In this document: piece after piece, positions 25,894-35,139 of the stretch | Numbering within the stretch: the stretch's first letter is position 1 | Layout of the letters: every line of letters starts with the position of its first letter | Translations under genes and position numbers: made by a program | DNA from: Variovorax paradoxus | GTDB lineage: Bacteria > Pseudomonadota > Gammaproteobacteria > Burkholderiales > Burkholderiaceae_C | Assembly (NCBI RefSeq): GCF_030811855.1 | Contig: NZ_JAUSRN010000016.1 | Coordinates: forward strand, 62,001 to 126,000 | Direction of reading: 5' to 3' | Length of the DNA stretch: 64,000 bases | The notes under the pieces: generated by a model | Databases searched by the model: none | The model's input: the letters and a program-made list of their open reading frames with translations, nothing else | What the model was told of the DNA's origin: nothing

Positions 25894-27912
25894 TCATCGG
25901 CCGTGGCGTTCGAGCAGGATGTCGTCGAGGTAGGGCACTGTCCGAGCGTAGTCCGATCGAAAATGGTCACGATCTTTGTACACCGGCGTCCCGTCGGCGA
26001 GGGCCCGGATGCACTGATTCTCGGGGCACAAAAAAGGCAGCGGATCGACAACCGACGCACCGCTACGGGCGGCGATCTCGGCCATGCGCTGGTTGAGGTT
26101 GTTCTGCGTTGTGCGAAGCGCAATGTGAGGTGTCATCCGCCCGACGTGCATGGTGCCAAGCCGGTGCCCGCTGATCAAATGCTCGGGACTGAATTCCAGG
26201 CCGATCGGGTTGTCCAGCAGCAGGTAGACCTTCTTCCTAAAAGCGATGCGTTTCAGCAGAATCTCCAGCGAGGCCAGTGATGCGTCCACTCCGCTGCCTT
26301 CGCGGAAGAGGAGCTTTTGTGGGCCTGCGCGGAAGTAGAACCCTTCTTCGCTGAGCGCGCCCGTGGCCGGCTGGGCCTGGTCGATGAAATAGCAGTTCCA
26401 GCATCCCCCGATCACGATGGTGTCGACATCGTCGCTCAAAGCGTAATCGATGAAGGCCGTTCGCAACTCGTCGCAGCCCGGCGTGGCATCGCGAAAAATA
26501 CCCGGGACGAAAGGACATCCGGGTGCGGTTGCGAACGTGATCGAGTTCAGCTGCTGCGCTGGATCCTTCGCCAGTTGTGCGGCACGGATTCCATATTGCT
26601 GGACGTGGCTGTCGCCCATGATCAAGACGCGCTCCTTGCCGGAGCCGACCCTAAAGACGGTCTGTCCGCTTTTCAGTTTTGCCGGGGTTAGGCCCTCCCC
26701 GAACACCCAGTTCTTTCGTGCCGCCTCGACCGTGTCGAAGTAAGAGTCGTCCAGGCGGCCTGTGAGCCGGCTCGTCAGGGCGAAGACACCGAGCACAGCC
26801 AAGCAGGCCACGGCTGCGCCGAGTGTGCGCACCATGCGCGGCGCCGACGAGGCCCGTGCCGGGCGTTCGACAAATCGGTAGGTGATCCAGGCCAGCAGAA
26901 CCGCTGTCGCCAACAGAAAGGCGCGCAGGCCTTCGGATGGCAGGCCACCTTCCACGATGCGCGCGAACACGAGCAAGGGCCAATGCCAAAGGTAAAGTGG
27001 ATAACTGATCAGGCCGATCCACACCATCGGCTTCGAGGCAAGCACGTAGCGGTTGAGCACGCCGGTCGGGCCGGCTGCAATGCAGTAGAACGCACCCAGC
27101 GTGGGCAGGATGGCCCAGAACCCCGGAAAAGCCTTGTTGCCGCGGATATAGGCCAGGCCCAGGCCGATCAGCACCAGCCCGGCAATCGACTGCGCATGGC
27201 GCCCCCAACCCGGCTTTGGCAGGGGCCGATGAAGCCGCATGTACGCCAGCATGCCGCCGAGCATCAGCTCCCAGAAGCGCGACAGCGGCGAGTAGAACGC
27301 CGCCGTGCGGTGGCTGTGGATGGTCGTGACGTTGAGCAAAAACGACATGGCCGCCACCGCGCCCACCACCGCAAGCACTCGCCACTTGCGCTTCCATGCC
27401 AGGCCCAGCAGCACGGGCCAGAAGATGTAGAACTGCTCCTCGATACCCAGCGACCACAGGTGCAGCAGCGGCTTGGTTTCGGCCGCGTTGTCGAAATAGC
27501 CGGCTTCGTTCCAGAAGGCGAAGTTCGAGACGAAGCCCGCACCCGCCGCCACGTGCTTGCCAAGCTGCACCCACTCGTTCGGCAGCAGCGCATACCAGCC
27601 GAAGGCGAAAGTGGCCGCCAGCACCAGCACCAGCGCGGGAAAGATGCGCTTTACCCGCCGCGCGTAGAACTCGCGGTAGCTGAATCCGTCACCTTCGAAG
27701 CTCCCCAAAATGATCGTGGTGATCAGGAAACCCGAGATGACGAAGAAGATGTCGACGCCGATGAAGCCGCCCTTGATCCACTGCGGAAACGCGTGGTAGC
27801 CGAGCACCGAAATCACGGCGACGGCGCGCAGGCCGTCGATGTCGGGTCGGTATTTGGGGTGAACGAGGTGGGCGTGTTCCTGCGGGGATGTCGGGCTGCT
27901 GGTTGTCGTCAT
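25894..27912 (-). CDS. OafA-type acyltransferase with SGNH domain
   Basis: This 672-residue membrane protein probably O-acetylates the polysaccharide at the periplasmic side. Residues about 20-400 form the acyltransferase-3 domain with roughly ten membrane segments, beginning YRPDIDGLRAVAV and including FVISGFLIT and HLWSLGIEEQFY. The C-terminal half is a periplasmic SGNH hydrolase/transferase domain. Its GDSH motif lies near residue 432, and a DRDH motif near the end supplies the catalytic Asp and His. The start at 27912 lies about 20 residues before the conserved domain; the longer frame from 28047 overlaps the next gene. It is 80 bases downstream of a GT2 gene on the same strand. Confidence 0.92.
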   Translation of the reverse strand: MTTTSSPTSPQEHAHLVHPKYRPDIDGLRAVAVISVLGYHAFPQWIKGGFIGVDIFFVISGFLITTIILGSFEGDGFSYREFYARRVKRIFPALVLVLAATFAFGWYALLPNEWVQLGKHVAAGAGFVSNFAFWNEAGYFDNAAETKPLLHLWSLGIEEQFYIFWPVLLGLAWKRKWRVLAVVGAVAAMSFLLNVTTIHSHRTAAFYSPLSRFWELMLGGMLAYMRLHRPLPKPGWGRHAQSIAGLVLIGLGLAYIRGNKAFPGFWAILPTLGAFYCIAAGPTGVLNRYVLASKPMVWIGLISYPLYLWHWPLLVFARIVEGGLPSEGLRAFLLATAVLLAWITYRFVERPARASSAPRMVRTLGAAVACLAVLGVFALTSRLTGRLDDSYFDTVEAARKNWVFGEGLTPAKLKSGQTVFRVGSGKERVLIMGDSHVQQYGIRAAQLAKDPAQQLNSITFATAPGCPFVPGIFRDATPGCDELRTAFIDYALSDDVDTIVIGGCWNCYFIDQAQPATGALSEEGFYFRAGPQKLLFREGSGVDASLASLEILLKRIAFRKKVYLLLDNPIGLEFSPEHLISGHRLGTMHVGRMTPHIALRTTQNNLNQRMAEIAARSGASVVDPLPFLCPENQCIRALADGTPVYKDRDHFRSDYARTVPYLDDILLERHGR

Positions 27913-27992
27913 CGTCGTCGTATGAGAGGGAAAGGCGGCTTGGCTCCGGCTTCCCGGCCCCGGATTGTCTTCGCAAACGGAAAGCGTTTGTT

Positions 27993-28748
27993 TCAGGATT
28001 GGCGGGGGCGCGCCCGCAAGTAGCGCCAGAACACCGCCGAGCTCCACACCTTCAGCAGGCTGGTCACGTGCCAGTAAAGGTGCTTCTTGCTGCTGCGGCT
28101 GGCGCGCTGGGCCTCGTGGCGCGCGAGCAGGTCTTCTCCAACCTGCAGCTTCCAGCCTGCCAGCTGGGTCCTTGCGCAGATGTCGAAGTCTTCGCCGTAC
28201 ATGAAAAAGCGCTCGTCGAAACCGCCGATCTGGCGGTAGGCGTCGCTTCGAAACAGCATGAACAGGCCCGGAATCCAGTCAGGTACCGCTGGGCGCACAT
28301 AACCGGGCTTGCGCCGGGTGAGGATCTCAAGCGGCGTGATGATCGCGCGGTGCTGCTCGGGGGCGCTCTTGTCCGGCTCCAAGATTCGCGGCGTCAAAAG
28401 GCCTGCATCCGGCGCGGCCTGTGCAACCAAGGGGGCCAGCACGTCGCCGTCGAAGCGGATGTCCGGGTTGAGCACCAGGAACCATGGCGTGTCGCAGCGT
28501 TCGAACGCCTGGTTGTGGTTGGCCCCAAACCCCTTGGGGCTCGCGTTTTCGATGCGCTCGATGGCTAAGCCCCATTTCCGGCCGTCCAGCAGGTCGGGTT
28601 CGGGGATGTTGATCGTCAGCACCACCTTGGCCGTCGAGGCCCGGCTGAAGCGGTCGAGTTGCTCGAGCAGCGGCAGCACCAGCGCGAGCTGGCCGTGGCT
28701 GACGATCGAAACGGTGATCGGGGGTTGGGAGGGGGAGGGCGCTGGCAT
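27993..28748 (-). CDS. GT2 glycosyltransferase, WbbL/rhamnosyltransferase-like
   Basis: This 251-residue enzyme is a compact GT2 protein of the rhamnosyltransferase type. Motifs are VSIVSHG, ENASPKGFGANHNQAF, the metal-binding LVLNPDIRF, IPGLFMLFRSDAY and GGFDERFFMYGEDFDIC. The NPD and GEDxDLC-like motifs are typical of WbbL-like enzymes that transfer L-rhamnose from dTDP-rhamnose. It is divergent from the initiating sugar-phosphate transferase gene, 45 bases away. An adaptor role near the start of the chain is plausible but inferred. Confidence 0.9.
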   Translation of the reverse strand: MPAPSPSQPPITVSIVSHGQLALVLPLLEQLDRFSRASTAKVVLTINIPEPDLLDGRKWGLAIERIENASPKGFGANHNQAFERCDTPWFLVLNPDIRFDGDVLAPLVAQAAPDAGLLTPRILEPDKSAPEQHRAIITPLEILTRRKPGYVRPAVPDWIPGLFMLFRSDAYRQIGGFDERFFMYGEDFDICARTQLAGWKLQVGEDLLARHEAQRASRSSKKHLYWHVTSLLKVWSSAVFWRYLRARPRQS

Positions 28749-28793
28749 GGTCTAATTTCGCTCGGGAATTCTAGGGTTCCCCAACAACCACAC

Positions 28794-29891
28794 ATGATTG
28801 CTCTGATCGTCATCAGTTTTTTCGTCTCCGCCTTTGCGGTCCAGGTGTTCATGCGCCGCGCGCGCAGGCACGCCCGGCTCTACGGCACCGACATGCCCCA
28901 GCGCTTCCACAGGGGACACGTGCCGCGGCTTGGCGGCGCGGGGATCCTGCTCGGCATGGGCGCGGCCTGGTTGGCTTCCGGTATTACCGGCACCGATCCG
29001 TTCAACGTGTCCTGGCCGGTCAAGACCTCGATGCTTACGCTGCTGTGCATTGCGCCGGCGGTGCTCGCGGGCATCGTCGAAGACGTCACGCAGAACGTCA
29101 GAGTGCGCTACCGGCTGGGGCTCACTATCGGCTCCGCCTTGCTGGTGTGCTGGGTGCTGGGGCTCAGCCTGTCGCGCACCGGCATCGAAACCGTCGACAC
29201 GTGGCTGGCCATGGTTCCCTATGGCGCCGTGCTGTTTGCGGCCTTGGCCATTGGCGGCCTGCCGCACGCCTTCAACATCATCGACGGGTACAACGGCCTG
29301 GCCGGCACCGTGGCGGTGCTGGTCTGCCTGGCTGTTTCGCACGTGGCGCTGCAGGTGGGCGATCGCCAGCTGGCGGCCATGATGGTGTGTCTGGTGGGTG
29401 CCACCGTCGGTTTCCTGATCTGGAACTATCCGCGAGGCAAGATCTTTGCCGGCGACGGCGGCGCCTACGTATGGGGCATGGTCATTGCGGTAGCCTGTGT
29501 GACGCTGGTGCAGCGGCACCGCGTCGTCTCGCCATGGTTCCCGATGCTGCTGCTGATCTACCCCGTGTGGGAGACGTTGTTTTCCATCTATCGCAAGCTG
29601 GCGCGCGGGCAATCCCCCGGCACGGCCGATGCCCTGCACTTTCACCAGCTGATCTTCCGCCGCATCGTTCGGGTGGCGTTTGCCGACGACGAAGCCCGGC
29701 AATTGCTCGCACGCAACAACAGGACTTCGCCGTATCTGTGGATGTTCGCGGCGCTGTCGGTGGTGCCGGCCGTGCTGTTCTGGAACAACACCGTCGTGCT
29801 GATGCTGTTCTGCCTGCTGTTCGTCACGACCTACGTGGGCGCGTATCTCATGATCGTGCGTTTCAAGGTGCCCCGCTGGCTGCGCCCCTGA
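28794..29891 (+). CDS. Undecaprenyl-phosphate sugar-1-phosphate transferase (WecA/WbpL family)
   Basis: This 365-residue polytopic membrane protein (about ten to eleven hydrophobic segments) belongs to the MraY/WecA/WbpL family. These enzymes start polysaccharide synthesis by moving HexNAc-1-phosphate from a UDP-sugar onto undecaprenyl phosphate. Key motifs are the RGHVPRLGGAGI loop, the FNIIDGYNGLAG motif with the metal-binding Asp, and FAGDGGAYVWG. The ATG at 28794 begins directly with a membrane helix; the longer frame from 28659 is not supported. It closes the polysaccharide locus, next to argB. UDP-GlcNAc or UDP-FucNAc could be the donor. Confidence 0.93.
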   Translation: MIALIVISFFVSAFAVQVFMRRARRHARLYGTDMPQRFHRGHVPRLGGAGILLGMGAAWLASGITGTDPFNVSWPVKTSMLTLLCIAPAVLAGIVEDVTQNVRVRYRLGLTIGSALLVCWVLGLSLSRTGIETVDTWLAMVPYGAVLFAALAIGGLPHAFNIIDGYNGLAGTVAVLVCLAVSHVALQVGDRQLAAMMVCLVGATVGFLIWNYPRGKIFAGDGGAYVWGMVIAVACVTLVQRHRVVSPWFPMLLLIYPVWETLFSIYRKLARGQSPGTADALHFHQLIFRRIVRVAFADDEARQLLARNNRTSPYLWMFAALSVVPAVLFWNNTVVLMLFCLLFVTTYVGAYLMIVRFKVPRWLRP

Positions 29892-29949
29892 CCGCGCTTT
29901 CCTTGCGAGAATCTCCCTCATCGTCCTTCGCTTTGGAGCCTGACCGCCC

Positions 29950-30843
29950 ATGACCGACCCCGTCCTCAATATTCCCCCGCGCGACAAGGCCGAGATCCTG
30001 GCCCAGGCGCTGCCGTACATCCGCAAGTTCCACGGCAAGACCATCGTCATCAAGTACGGCGGCAACGCCATGACCGATCCGGCATTGCAGGCCGATTTCG
30101 CGGAAGACGTGGTGCTGCTCAAGCTGGTCGGCATGAACCCGGTGGTGGTGCACGGCGGCGGCCCGCAGATCGAGGCGGCGCTCAACCGCCTGGGCAAGAA
30201 GGGCAGCTTCATCCAGGGCATGCGCGTGACCGACGCCGAAACCATGGAAGTGGTCGAGTGGGTGCTGGCCGGCGAAGTACAGCAGGACATCGTGGGTCTC
30301 ATCAACCAGGCCGGCGGCAAGGCCGTGGGCCTGACCGGGCGCGACGGCGGCCTGATCCGGGCGCAAAAGCTCAAGATGGCCGACCGCACCGACCCCAACC
30401 TGCACCACGACGTGGGCCAGGTGGGCGACATCGTCTCCATCGACCCCAGCGTGGTCAAGGCGCTGCAGGACGACGCCTTCATCCCCGTGGTCAGCCCCAT
30501 CGGATTTGGCGAGGAGAACGAGAGCTACAACATCAATGCCGACGTCGTCGCCGGCAAGCTGGCCACCGTGCTCAAGGCCGAGAAGCTCATGCTCCTGACC
30601 AACACGCCCGGCGTGCTCGACAAGAACGGCAATCTGCTCACCAACCTGAGCGCACGCGAAATCGACGATCTGTTCGCCGACGGCACGATCTCGGGCGGCA
30701 TGCTGCCCAAGATCGAAGGCGCGCTCGACGCGGCCAAGAGCGGCGTGAACGCGGTGCACATCATCGACGGCCGCGTGCCGCACGCGATGCTGCTCGAGAT
30801 CCTGACCGACCAGGCTTACGGCACGATGATTCGCGCGCGCTGA
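29950..30843 (+). CDS. argB: Acetylglutamate kinase (ArgB)
   Basis: This 297-residue amino-acid kinase phosphorylates N-acetyl-L-glutamate with ATP, the second step of arginine synthesis. Motifs are IKYGGNAM (phosphate binding), VHGGGPQI (acetylglutamate binding), GRDGGLIRA and the ATP-site segment LTNTPGVLDKNG. The N-terminal helix (about residues 1-25) before the kinase fold is typical of arginine-sensitive hexameric forms, so feedback inhibition is likely. It is a core gene at the edge of the polysaccharide locus and converges on galE. Confidence 0.97.
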   Translation: MTDPVLNIPPRDKAEILAQALPYIRKFHGKTIVIKYGGNAMTDPALQADFAEDVVLLKLVGMNPVVVHGGGPQIEAALNRLGKKGSFIQGMRVTDAETMEVVEWVLAGEVQQDIVGLINQAGGKAVGLTGRDGGLIRAQKLKMADRTDPNLHHDVGQVGDIVSIDPSVVKALQDDAFIPVVSPIGFGEENESYNINADVVAGKLATVLKAEKLMLLTNTPGVLDKNGNLLTNLSAREIDDLFADGTISGGMLPKIEGALDAAKSGVNAVHIIDGRVPHAMLLEILTDQAYGTMIRAR

Positions 30844-30870
30844 GCGCGCTACTGGGCTGCGACCGCTCGC

Positions 30871-31890
30871 CTATTGGTACCCGTTCGGGTTCCCCTGCTG
30901 CCACCGCCAGCTGTCCACACACATCTGCTCAAGCCCGCGCCGGGCACGCCAGCCGAGGGTCGTCTCTGCGAGCGATGGATCACCCCAATACGCGGGCACG
31001 TCGCCAGGCCGGCGTGGGCCGATCTCGTAAGGCAGCGGCCGCCCGCTCGCACGTTCGAAGGCATGCACCACCTCGAGCACCGAGGCACCGCGGCCGGTGC
31101 CGAGGTTCAGCGTGACCAGGCCTGCCTGCTTTTCTGCGTGCCGCAGGGCCGCGACGTGCCCCTCGGCCAGGTCCATCACATGCACGTAGTCGCGCACGCC
31201 GGTGCCATCGGGTGTTGGGTAGTCGTTGCCGTGGATGAGCAGCTTGTCGCGCTGGCCCACGGCCACCTGGCACACGAACGGCATCAGGTTGTTCGGCTTG
31301 CCTTGCGGGTGTTCGCCAATGAGCCCGCTCTCGTGCGCACCCACCGGGTTGAAATACCGCAGCAGTGCAATGCGCCAATTCGGCTGCGCGTGGTGCAGAT
31401 CAATCAGCGCTTCTTCCACCATGCGCTTGGAGCGCCCATAGGGATTGGCCGGCCTGCAGGGCGCGTCTTCGGGAATGGGTGAGTGGTCGGGTTCGCCGTA
31501 AACCGTGGCCGACGATGAAAAAATCAGCGCGTGCACGCCCGCCTGCTGCATGGCCGAGGCGAGCACCAGGCTGCCATGCACGTTGTTGTCGTAGTAGGTG
31601 AGCGGATCGGCCACCGAGTCGCCGACGGCCTTGAGGCCCGCAAAATGGATCACGGCCGAGAAGCGTTCGCTCGCCAGCACGCGATCGAGCAAATTCCTGT
31701 CGCGCACGTCGCCCTCGATCAGCCGCGGCGCGATGCCCGTGATCTGGCGCAGCCGCTCCAGCACCCGCACGTCGCTGTTGCCAAGGTTGTCGAGAATGAC
31801 TGGCGCGTATCCTGCGGCCGCCAGCGCCACGCAGGTGTGGCTGCCAATGAAGCCTGCCCCGCCGGTCACCAGAACGCTGTTTTGGGCCAT
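30871..31890 (-). CDS. galE: UDP-glucose 4-epimerase (GalE)
   Basis: This 339-residue SDR epimerase interconverts UDP-glucose and UDP-galactose. The Rossmann motif VTGGAGFIGSH begins at about residue 7. Catalytic residues lie in FSSSATVYG and NPYGRSK. RYFNPVGAHESGLIGE and GVRDYVHVMDLAEGH are strongly conserved GalE segments. The start at 31890 has normal family spacing before the Rossmann loop; the longer frame from 32031 lacks support. It sits between argB and slmA, probably an addition linked to surface sugar supply. Confidence 0.96.
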   Translation of the reverse strand: MAQNSVLVTGGAGFIGSHTCVALAAAGYAPVILDNLGNSDVRVLERLRQITGIAPRLIEGDVRDRNLLDRVLASERFSAVIHFAGLKAVGDSVADPLTYYDNNVHGSLVLASAMQQAGVHALIFSSSATVYGEPDHSPIPEDAPCRPANPYGRSKRMVEEALIDLHHAQPNWRIALLRYFNPVGAHESGLIGEHPQGKPNNLMPFVCQVAVGQRDKLLIHGNDYPTPDGTGVRDYVHVMDLAEGHVAALRHAEKQAGLVTLNLGTGRGASVLEVVHAFERASGRPLPYEIGPRRPGDVPAYWGDPSLAETTLGWRARRGLEQMCVDSWRWQQGNPNGYQ

Positions 31891-32012
31891 GTGAACTCTT
31901 TCTTGTGTAGAGCATGATTCTGTACGAGCTTTCCCAGGGCTGGTTTGCACGTGCTCACTGTGCAAGCGCCCCTGTGCGAGAATCAATTGATTACATCTTT
32001 GCACGCGCTCCC

Positions 32013-32669
32013 ATGCAGAACGAAGAGACAAGCTATCCCGGCGTAGAAAACCAGTCAGAGGCGCTGAGCACCACCGCGGCTCCTGTGCGAAAGCGGCCCA
32101 AGCCCGGGGAGCGGCGCGTGCAGATATTGCAGGCGCTGGCGTCCATGCTCGAACAACCCGGCGCCGAGCGGGTAACCACCGCGGCGCTGGCGGCGCGGCT
32201 GGACGTGAGCGAGGCCGCGCTCTATCGCCACTTCGCGAGCAAGGCCCAGATGTTCGAGGGCCTGATCGACTTCATCGAGCAGAGCGTCTTCACGCTGGTG
32301 AACCAGATCCTCGAGCGCGAAGGTGCAACGGGCGCGCAGCAGGCCGCACGAATCCTCACGCTGCTGGTGCAGTTTGCCGAACGCAACCCGGGCATGACGC
32401 GTGTCATGGTGGGCGACGCGCTGGTGTTCGAGAACGAGCGGCTCCAGCAGCGCATGAACCAGTTCTTCGACAAGATCGAAGCGACCTTGCGCCAGGTGCT
32501 GCGCGGCGCGTCCGCAGCGGACGGCTCGAGCACGCCTACGGTGGATGCTCAGGTGCGCGCCGCCGCGCTCACGGCCTTCGTGGTCGGGCAACTGCAGCGC
32601 TTCACGCGTTCTGGCTTCCGCCGCGCGCCTTCGGAGCATCTCGAAGCCACGATCGCGTTGATCGTCTAG
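32013..32669 (+). CDS. slmA: Nucleoid occlusion factor SlmA (TetR family)
   Basis: This 218-residue TetR-family DNA-binding protein is predicted to block FtsZ ring assembly over the nucleoid. The N-terminus (RKRPKPGERRVQILQALASMLEQPGAERVTT in outline) leads into the helix-turn-helix (AALAARLDVSEAALYRHFASKAQMFEGLI), which is almost diagnostic of SlmA. Its position near argB is common in Burkholderiales. The start at 32013 removes a 33-residue upstream extension with no ribosome-binding site. It is divergent from galE. Confidence 0.92.
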   Translation: MQNEETSYPGVENQSEALSTTAAPVRKRPKPGERRVQILQALASMLEQPGAERVTTAALAARLDVSEAALYRHFASKAQMFEGLIDFIEQSVFTLVNQILEREGATGAQQAARILTLLVQFAERNPGMTRVMVGDALVFENERLQQRMNQFFDKIEATLRQVLRGASAADGSSTPTVDAQVRAAALTAFVVGQLQRFTRSGFRRAPSEHLEATIALIV

Positions 32670-32799
32670 CCGTATAGCGCCAAGGCGGTGCTGCGTTGGG
32701 GATCGGGCGCCTATCGAGGCGATAGCTCAATGTGATGCAGAAAGGCTGTGTCCATTGAGAGAATGCATGGGCTTCGACAACTCACAAGAGGAAAGCCAC

Positions 32800-34323
32800 A
32801 TGACCGACTCCCGCAAACTCACTACCGAAAACGGCGCGCCCGTCGAGAACAACCAGCAGTCGCAGACCGCCGGCGTGAACGGCCCTGTGCTGATGCAGGA
32901 CCACAACCTCATCGAGAAGCTGGCCCGCTTCGACCGCGAGCGCATTCCGGAACGGGTGGTTCATGCGCGCGGATCGGGCGCCTTCGGCACCTTCGAGGTG
33001 ACGGCCGACGTATCGAAATGGACCAAGGCCCGGTTCCTCGGCCAGGTTGGCAAGAAGACCGAAGTGCTGGCGCGTTTCTCGACCGTGGCGCTCGAGCTCG
33101 GTTCGGCCGACACGGTGCGCGACCCGCGCGGCTTTGCGCTCAAGTTCTACACCGAGGAAGGCAACTACGACCTCGTCGGCAACAACACCCCGGTCTTCTT
33201 CATCCGCGATCCGCTCAAGTTCCCGGACTTCATCCATTCGCAGAAGCGCGACCCCTACAGCCACGTGCAGGAGCCCAACAACGCGTGGGACTTCTTCTCG
33301 CATTCACCCGAAGCCACGCACCAGTTCACCTGGCTGTTCGGCGACCGTGGCATTCCGAAGAGCTACCGCCACATGGACGGCTTCGGCTCGCACACCTTCC
33401 AGTGGGTGAACGCCAAGGGCGAGGCGTTCTGGGTCAAGTACCACTTCAAGACCAACCAGGGCATCGAGACCTTCGTCGCCGAAGAAGCGCAGCGCGTCGG
33501 CGGCGAGAACCCCAATCACCACCACCTCGACCTGCTGCACTCCATCGAGCGCGGCGAGTTCCCGAGCTGGAAAGTGCAGGTCCAGATCATGCCGGTGGTC
33601 GAGGCGCAGACCTACCGCTTCAATCCCTTCGACCTGACCAAGGTCTGGTCGCACAAGGACTATCCGAAGATCGACATCGGCATCCTCACGCTCAATCGTA
33701 ACCCCGACAACTACTTTGCGGAGATCGAGCAGGCCGCGTTCAACCCGGCCAACTTCGTGCCCGGCATCGGCCCTTCGCCCGACAAGATGCTGCAAGGCCG
33801 CCTGTTCAGCTACGGCGACACGCAGCGCTACCGCCTGGGCATCAACCACACGCAGCTGCCGGTGAACCGCCCGCACGCGACGACGGCACAGAACTATGGC
33901 CGCGACGGCGCCATGCGCGGCGACGGCAATGGCGGCCGCGGCCCCAACTACGAGCCCAACAGCTTCAGCAACGCGCCCAAGCAGAGCAACGAGCCGGTCT
34001 ACGCGCCGCTCGAGATCCATGGCTGGACAGGCAGCCACCAGTGGCAGAAGCACCCCGAGGACAACGACTTCGTCCAGGCGGGCGACCTCTACCGTCTGAT
34101 GAACGAGGAAGCGAAGCAGCGTTTGGTGAACAGCATCGCGGGTGGCCTGGGCGCCGTGACGCGGCAGGACATCATCGATCGCTCGGTGAGCTACTTCCGC
34201 CAGGCCGATGCCGATTACGGCGCGCGGCTCGACAAGGCCATCAAGGCGGTGCAGGCGAAGCTCAAGGGCGAGGAAGTGAGCGTCCAGATCGGCAAGCCGG
34301 CGCACGACGCGAGCCGCAGCTGA
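32800..34323 (+). CDS. Monofunctional heme catalase
   Basis: This 507-residue enzyme dismutates hydrogen peroxide. The distal heme-site His is H55 (VVHARGSGAFG) and the conserved Asn is about N128 (VGNNTPVFF). The proximal heme ligand is Y338 in RLFSYGDTQRYRLG. Length and sequence fit the small-subunit clade of monofunctional catalases (KatA-type). The start at 32800 is chosen for the GAGGAAA site just upstream; the open frame extends to 32755. No OxyR site was recognised in the 130-base upstream gap. Confidence 0.95.
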   Translation: MTDSRKLTTENGAPVENNQQSQTAGVNGPVLMQDHNLIEKLARFDRERIPERVVHARGSGAFGTFEVTADVSKWTKARFLGQVGKKTEVLARFSTVALELGSADTVRDPRGFALKFYTEEGNYDLVGNNTPVFFIRDPLKFPDFIHSQKRDPYSHVQEPNNAWDFFSHSPEATHQFTWLFGDRGIPKSYRHMDGFGSHTFQWVNAKGEAFWVKYHFKTNQGIETFVAEEAQRVGGENPNHHHLDLLHSIERGEFPSWKVQVQIMPVVEAQTYRFNPFDLTKVWSHKDYPKIDIGILTLNRNPDNYFAEIEQAAFNPANFVPGIGPSPDKMLQGRLFSYGDTQRYRLGINHTQLPVNRPHATTAQNYGRDGAMRGDGNGGRGPNYEPNSFSNAPKQSNEPVYAPLEIHGWTGSHQWQKHPEDNDFVQAGDLYRLMNEEAKQRLVNSIAGGLGAVTRQDIIDRSVSYFRQADADYGARLDKAIKAVQAKLKGEEVSVQIGKPAHDASRS

Positions 34324-34475
34324 TCGGAGAGCAACCAGAGGGTACCCAGGCGATAGCTGCGGCACCGGGGCGCCGCACTCGACTTGCTTCATTGCGAAGC
34401 GTACGATCAGCGCCCCCTTGCCGCTGAGTCGCGGCGACAAGTCCGAGTTTGTGTGGCTTCTGAACGGAGGTTCGT

Positions 34476-35078
34476 ATGAGCTATCACCTGGAAGGTCGCC
34501 TGCTGGAGGTTTGCAACTGCAATGTCCTGTGTCCCTGCTGGATCGGCGAGGACCCCGACAACGGCACCTGCGACACCATCGTCGCTTGGCGCATCGACAA
34601 GGGAACCATCGACGGCGTCGACGTCGGCGGCAACACCATCGCGGCCGTGGCGCATGTGCCCGGAAACATCCTCGAAGGCAACTGGACGGCGGCAATCTTC
34701 GTCGACGACAAGGCCTCCAAGGAACAAGAGGAAGCGCTGCTCAAGGTCTACACCGGGAAGGCCGGCGGGCCGATCGCCGACCTGGCCGCGCTCATCGGCC
34801 AGGTGGTGTCGGTCGAGCGGGCGCCCATTCGCTTCACCGTGAACGAAGGCAAGGGCGAACTGGAGATCGGCAAGGACTATTACGCCGAACTCGAGCCCTA
34901 CCGCGGCGCGACCGGCGGACAGACCACGCTGTCGGACACCGTGTTCTCCACGGTGCCGGGTGCCCCGGTGTTCGTCGGCAAGGCACCCACCTACCGGTCG
35001 AAGAATCCCGCCCTCGGCATCGATCTCGACATCAAGAACCACAACGCGCTGCAGAGCACCTTCGTCTTCGACTCATGA
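34476..35078 (+). CDS. DUF1326 domain protein
   Basis: This 200-residue soluble protein matches the DUF1326 family, whose function is not established. It begins SYHLEGRLLEVCNCNVLCPCW; the CNCNVLCPC cysteine cluster at about residues 13-21 is the family hallmark and could bind a metal. It has no signal peptide. A DUF2182 membrane protein follows 61 bases downstream, a pairing seen repeatedly in other bacteria, which suggests a two-component module at the membrane. A catalase precedes it, so an oxidative or metal-stress link is possible but unproven. Confidence 0.85.
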   Translation: MSYHLEGRLLEVCNCNVLCPCWIGEDPDNGTCDTIVAWRIDKGTIDGVDVGGNTIAAVAHVPGNILEGNWTAAIFVDDKASKEQEEALLKVYTGKAGGPIADLAALIGQVVSVERAPIRFTVNEGKGELEIGKDYYAELEPYRGATGGQTTLSDTVFSTVPGAPVFVGKAPTYRSKNPALGIDLDIKNHNALQSTFVFDS

Positions 35079-35139
35079 GCGCCGCGCCGGGCCGCCCCAA
35101 GCAAGCTCGCACCGCAGTGCGAAGCACGGAGGTTGCCCA

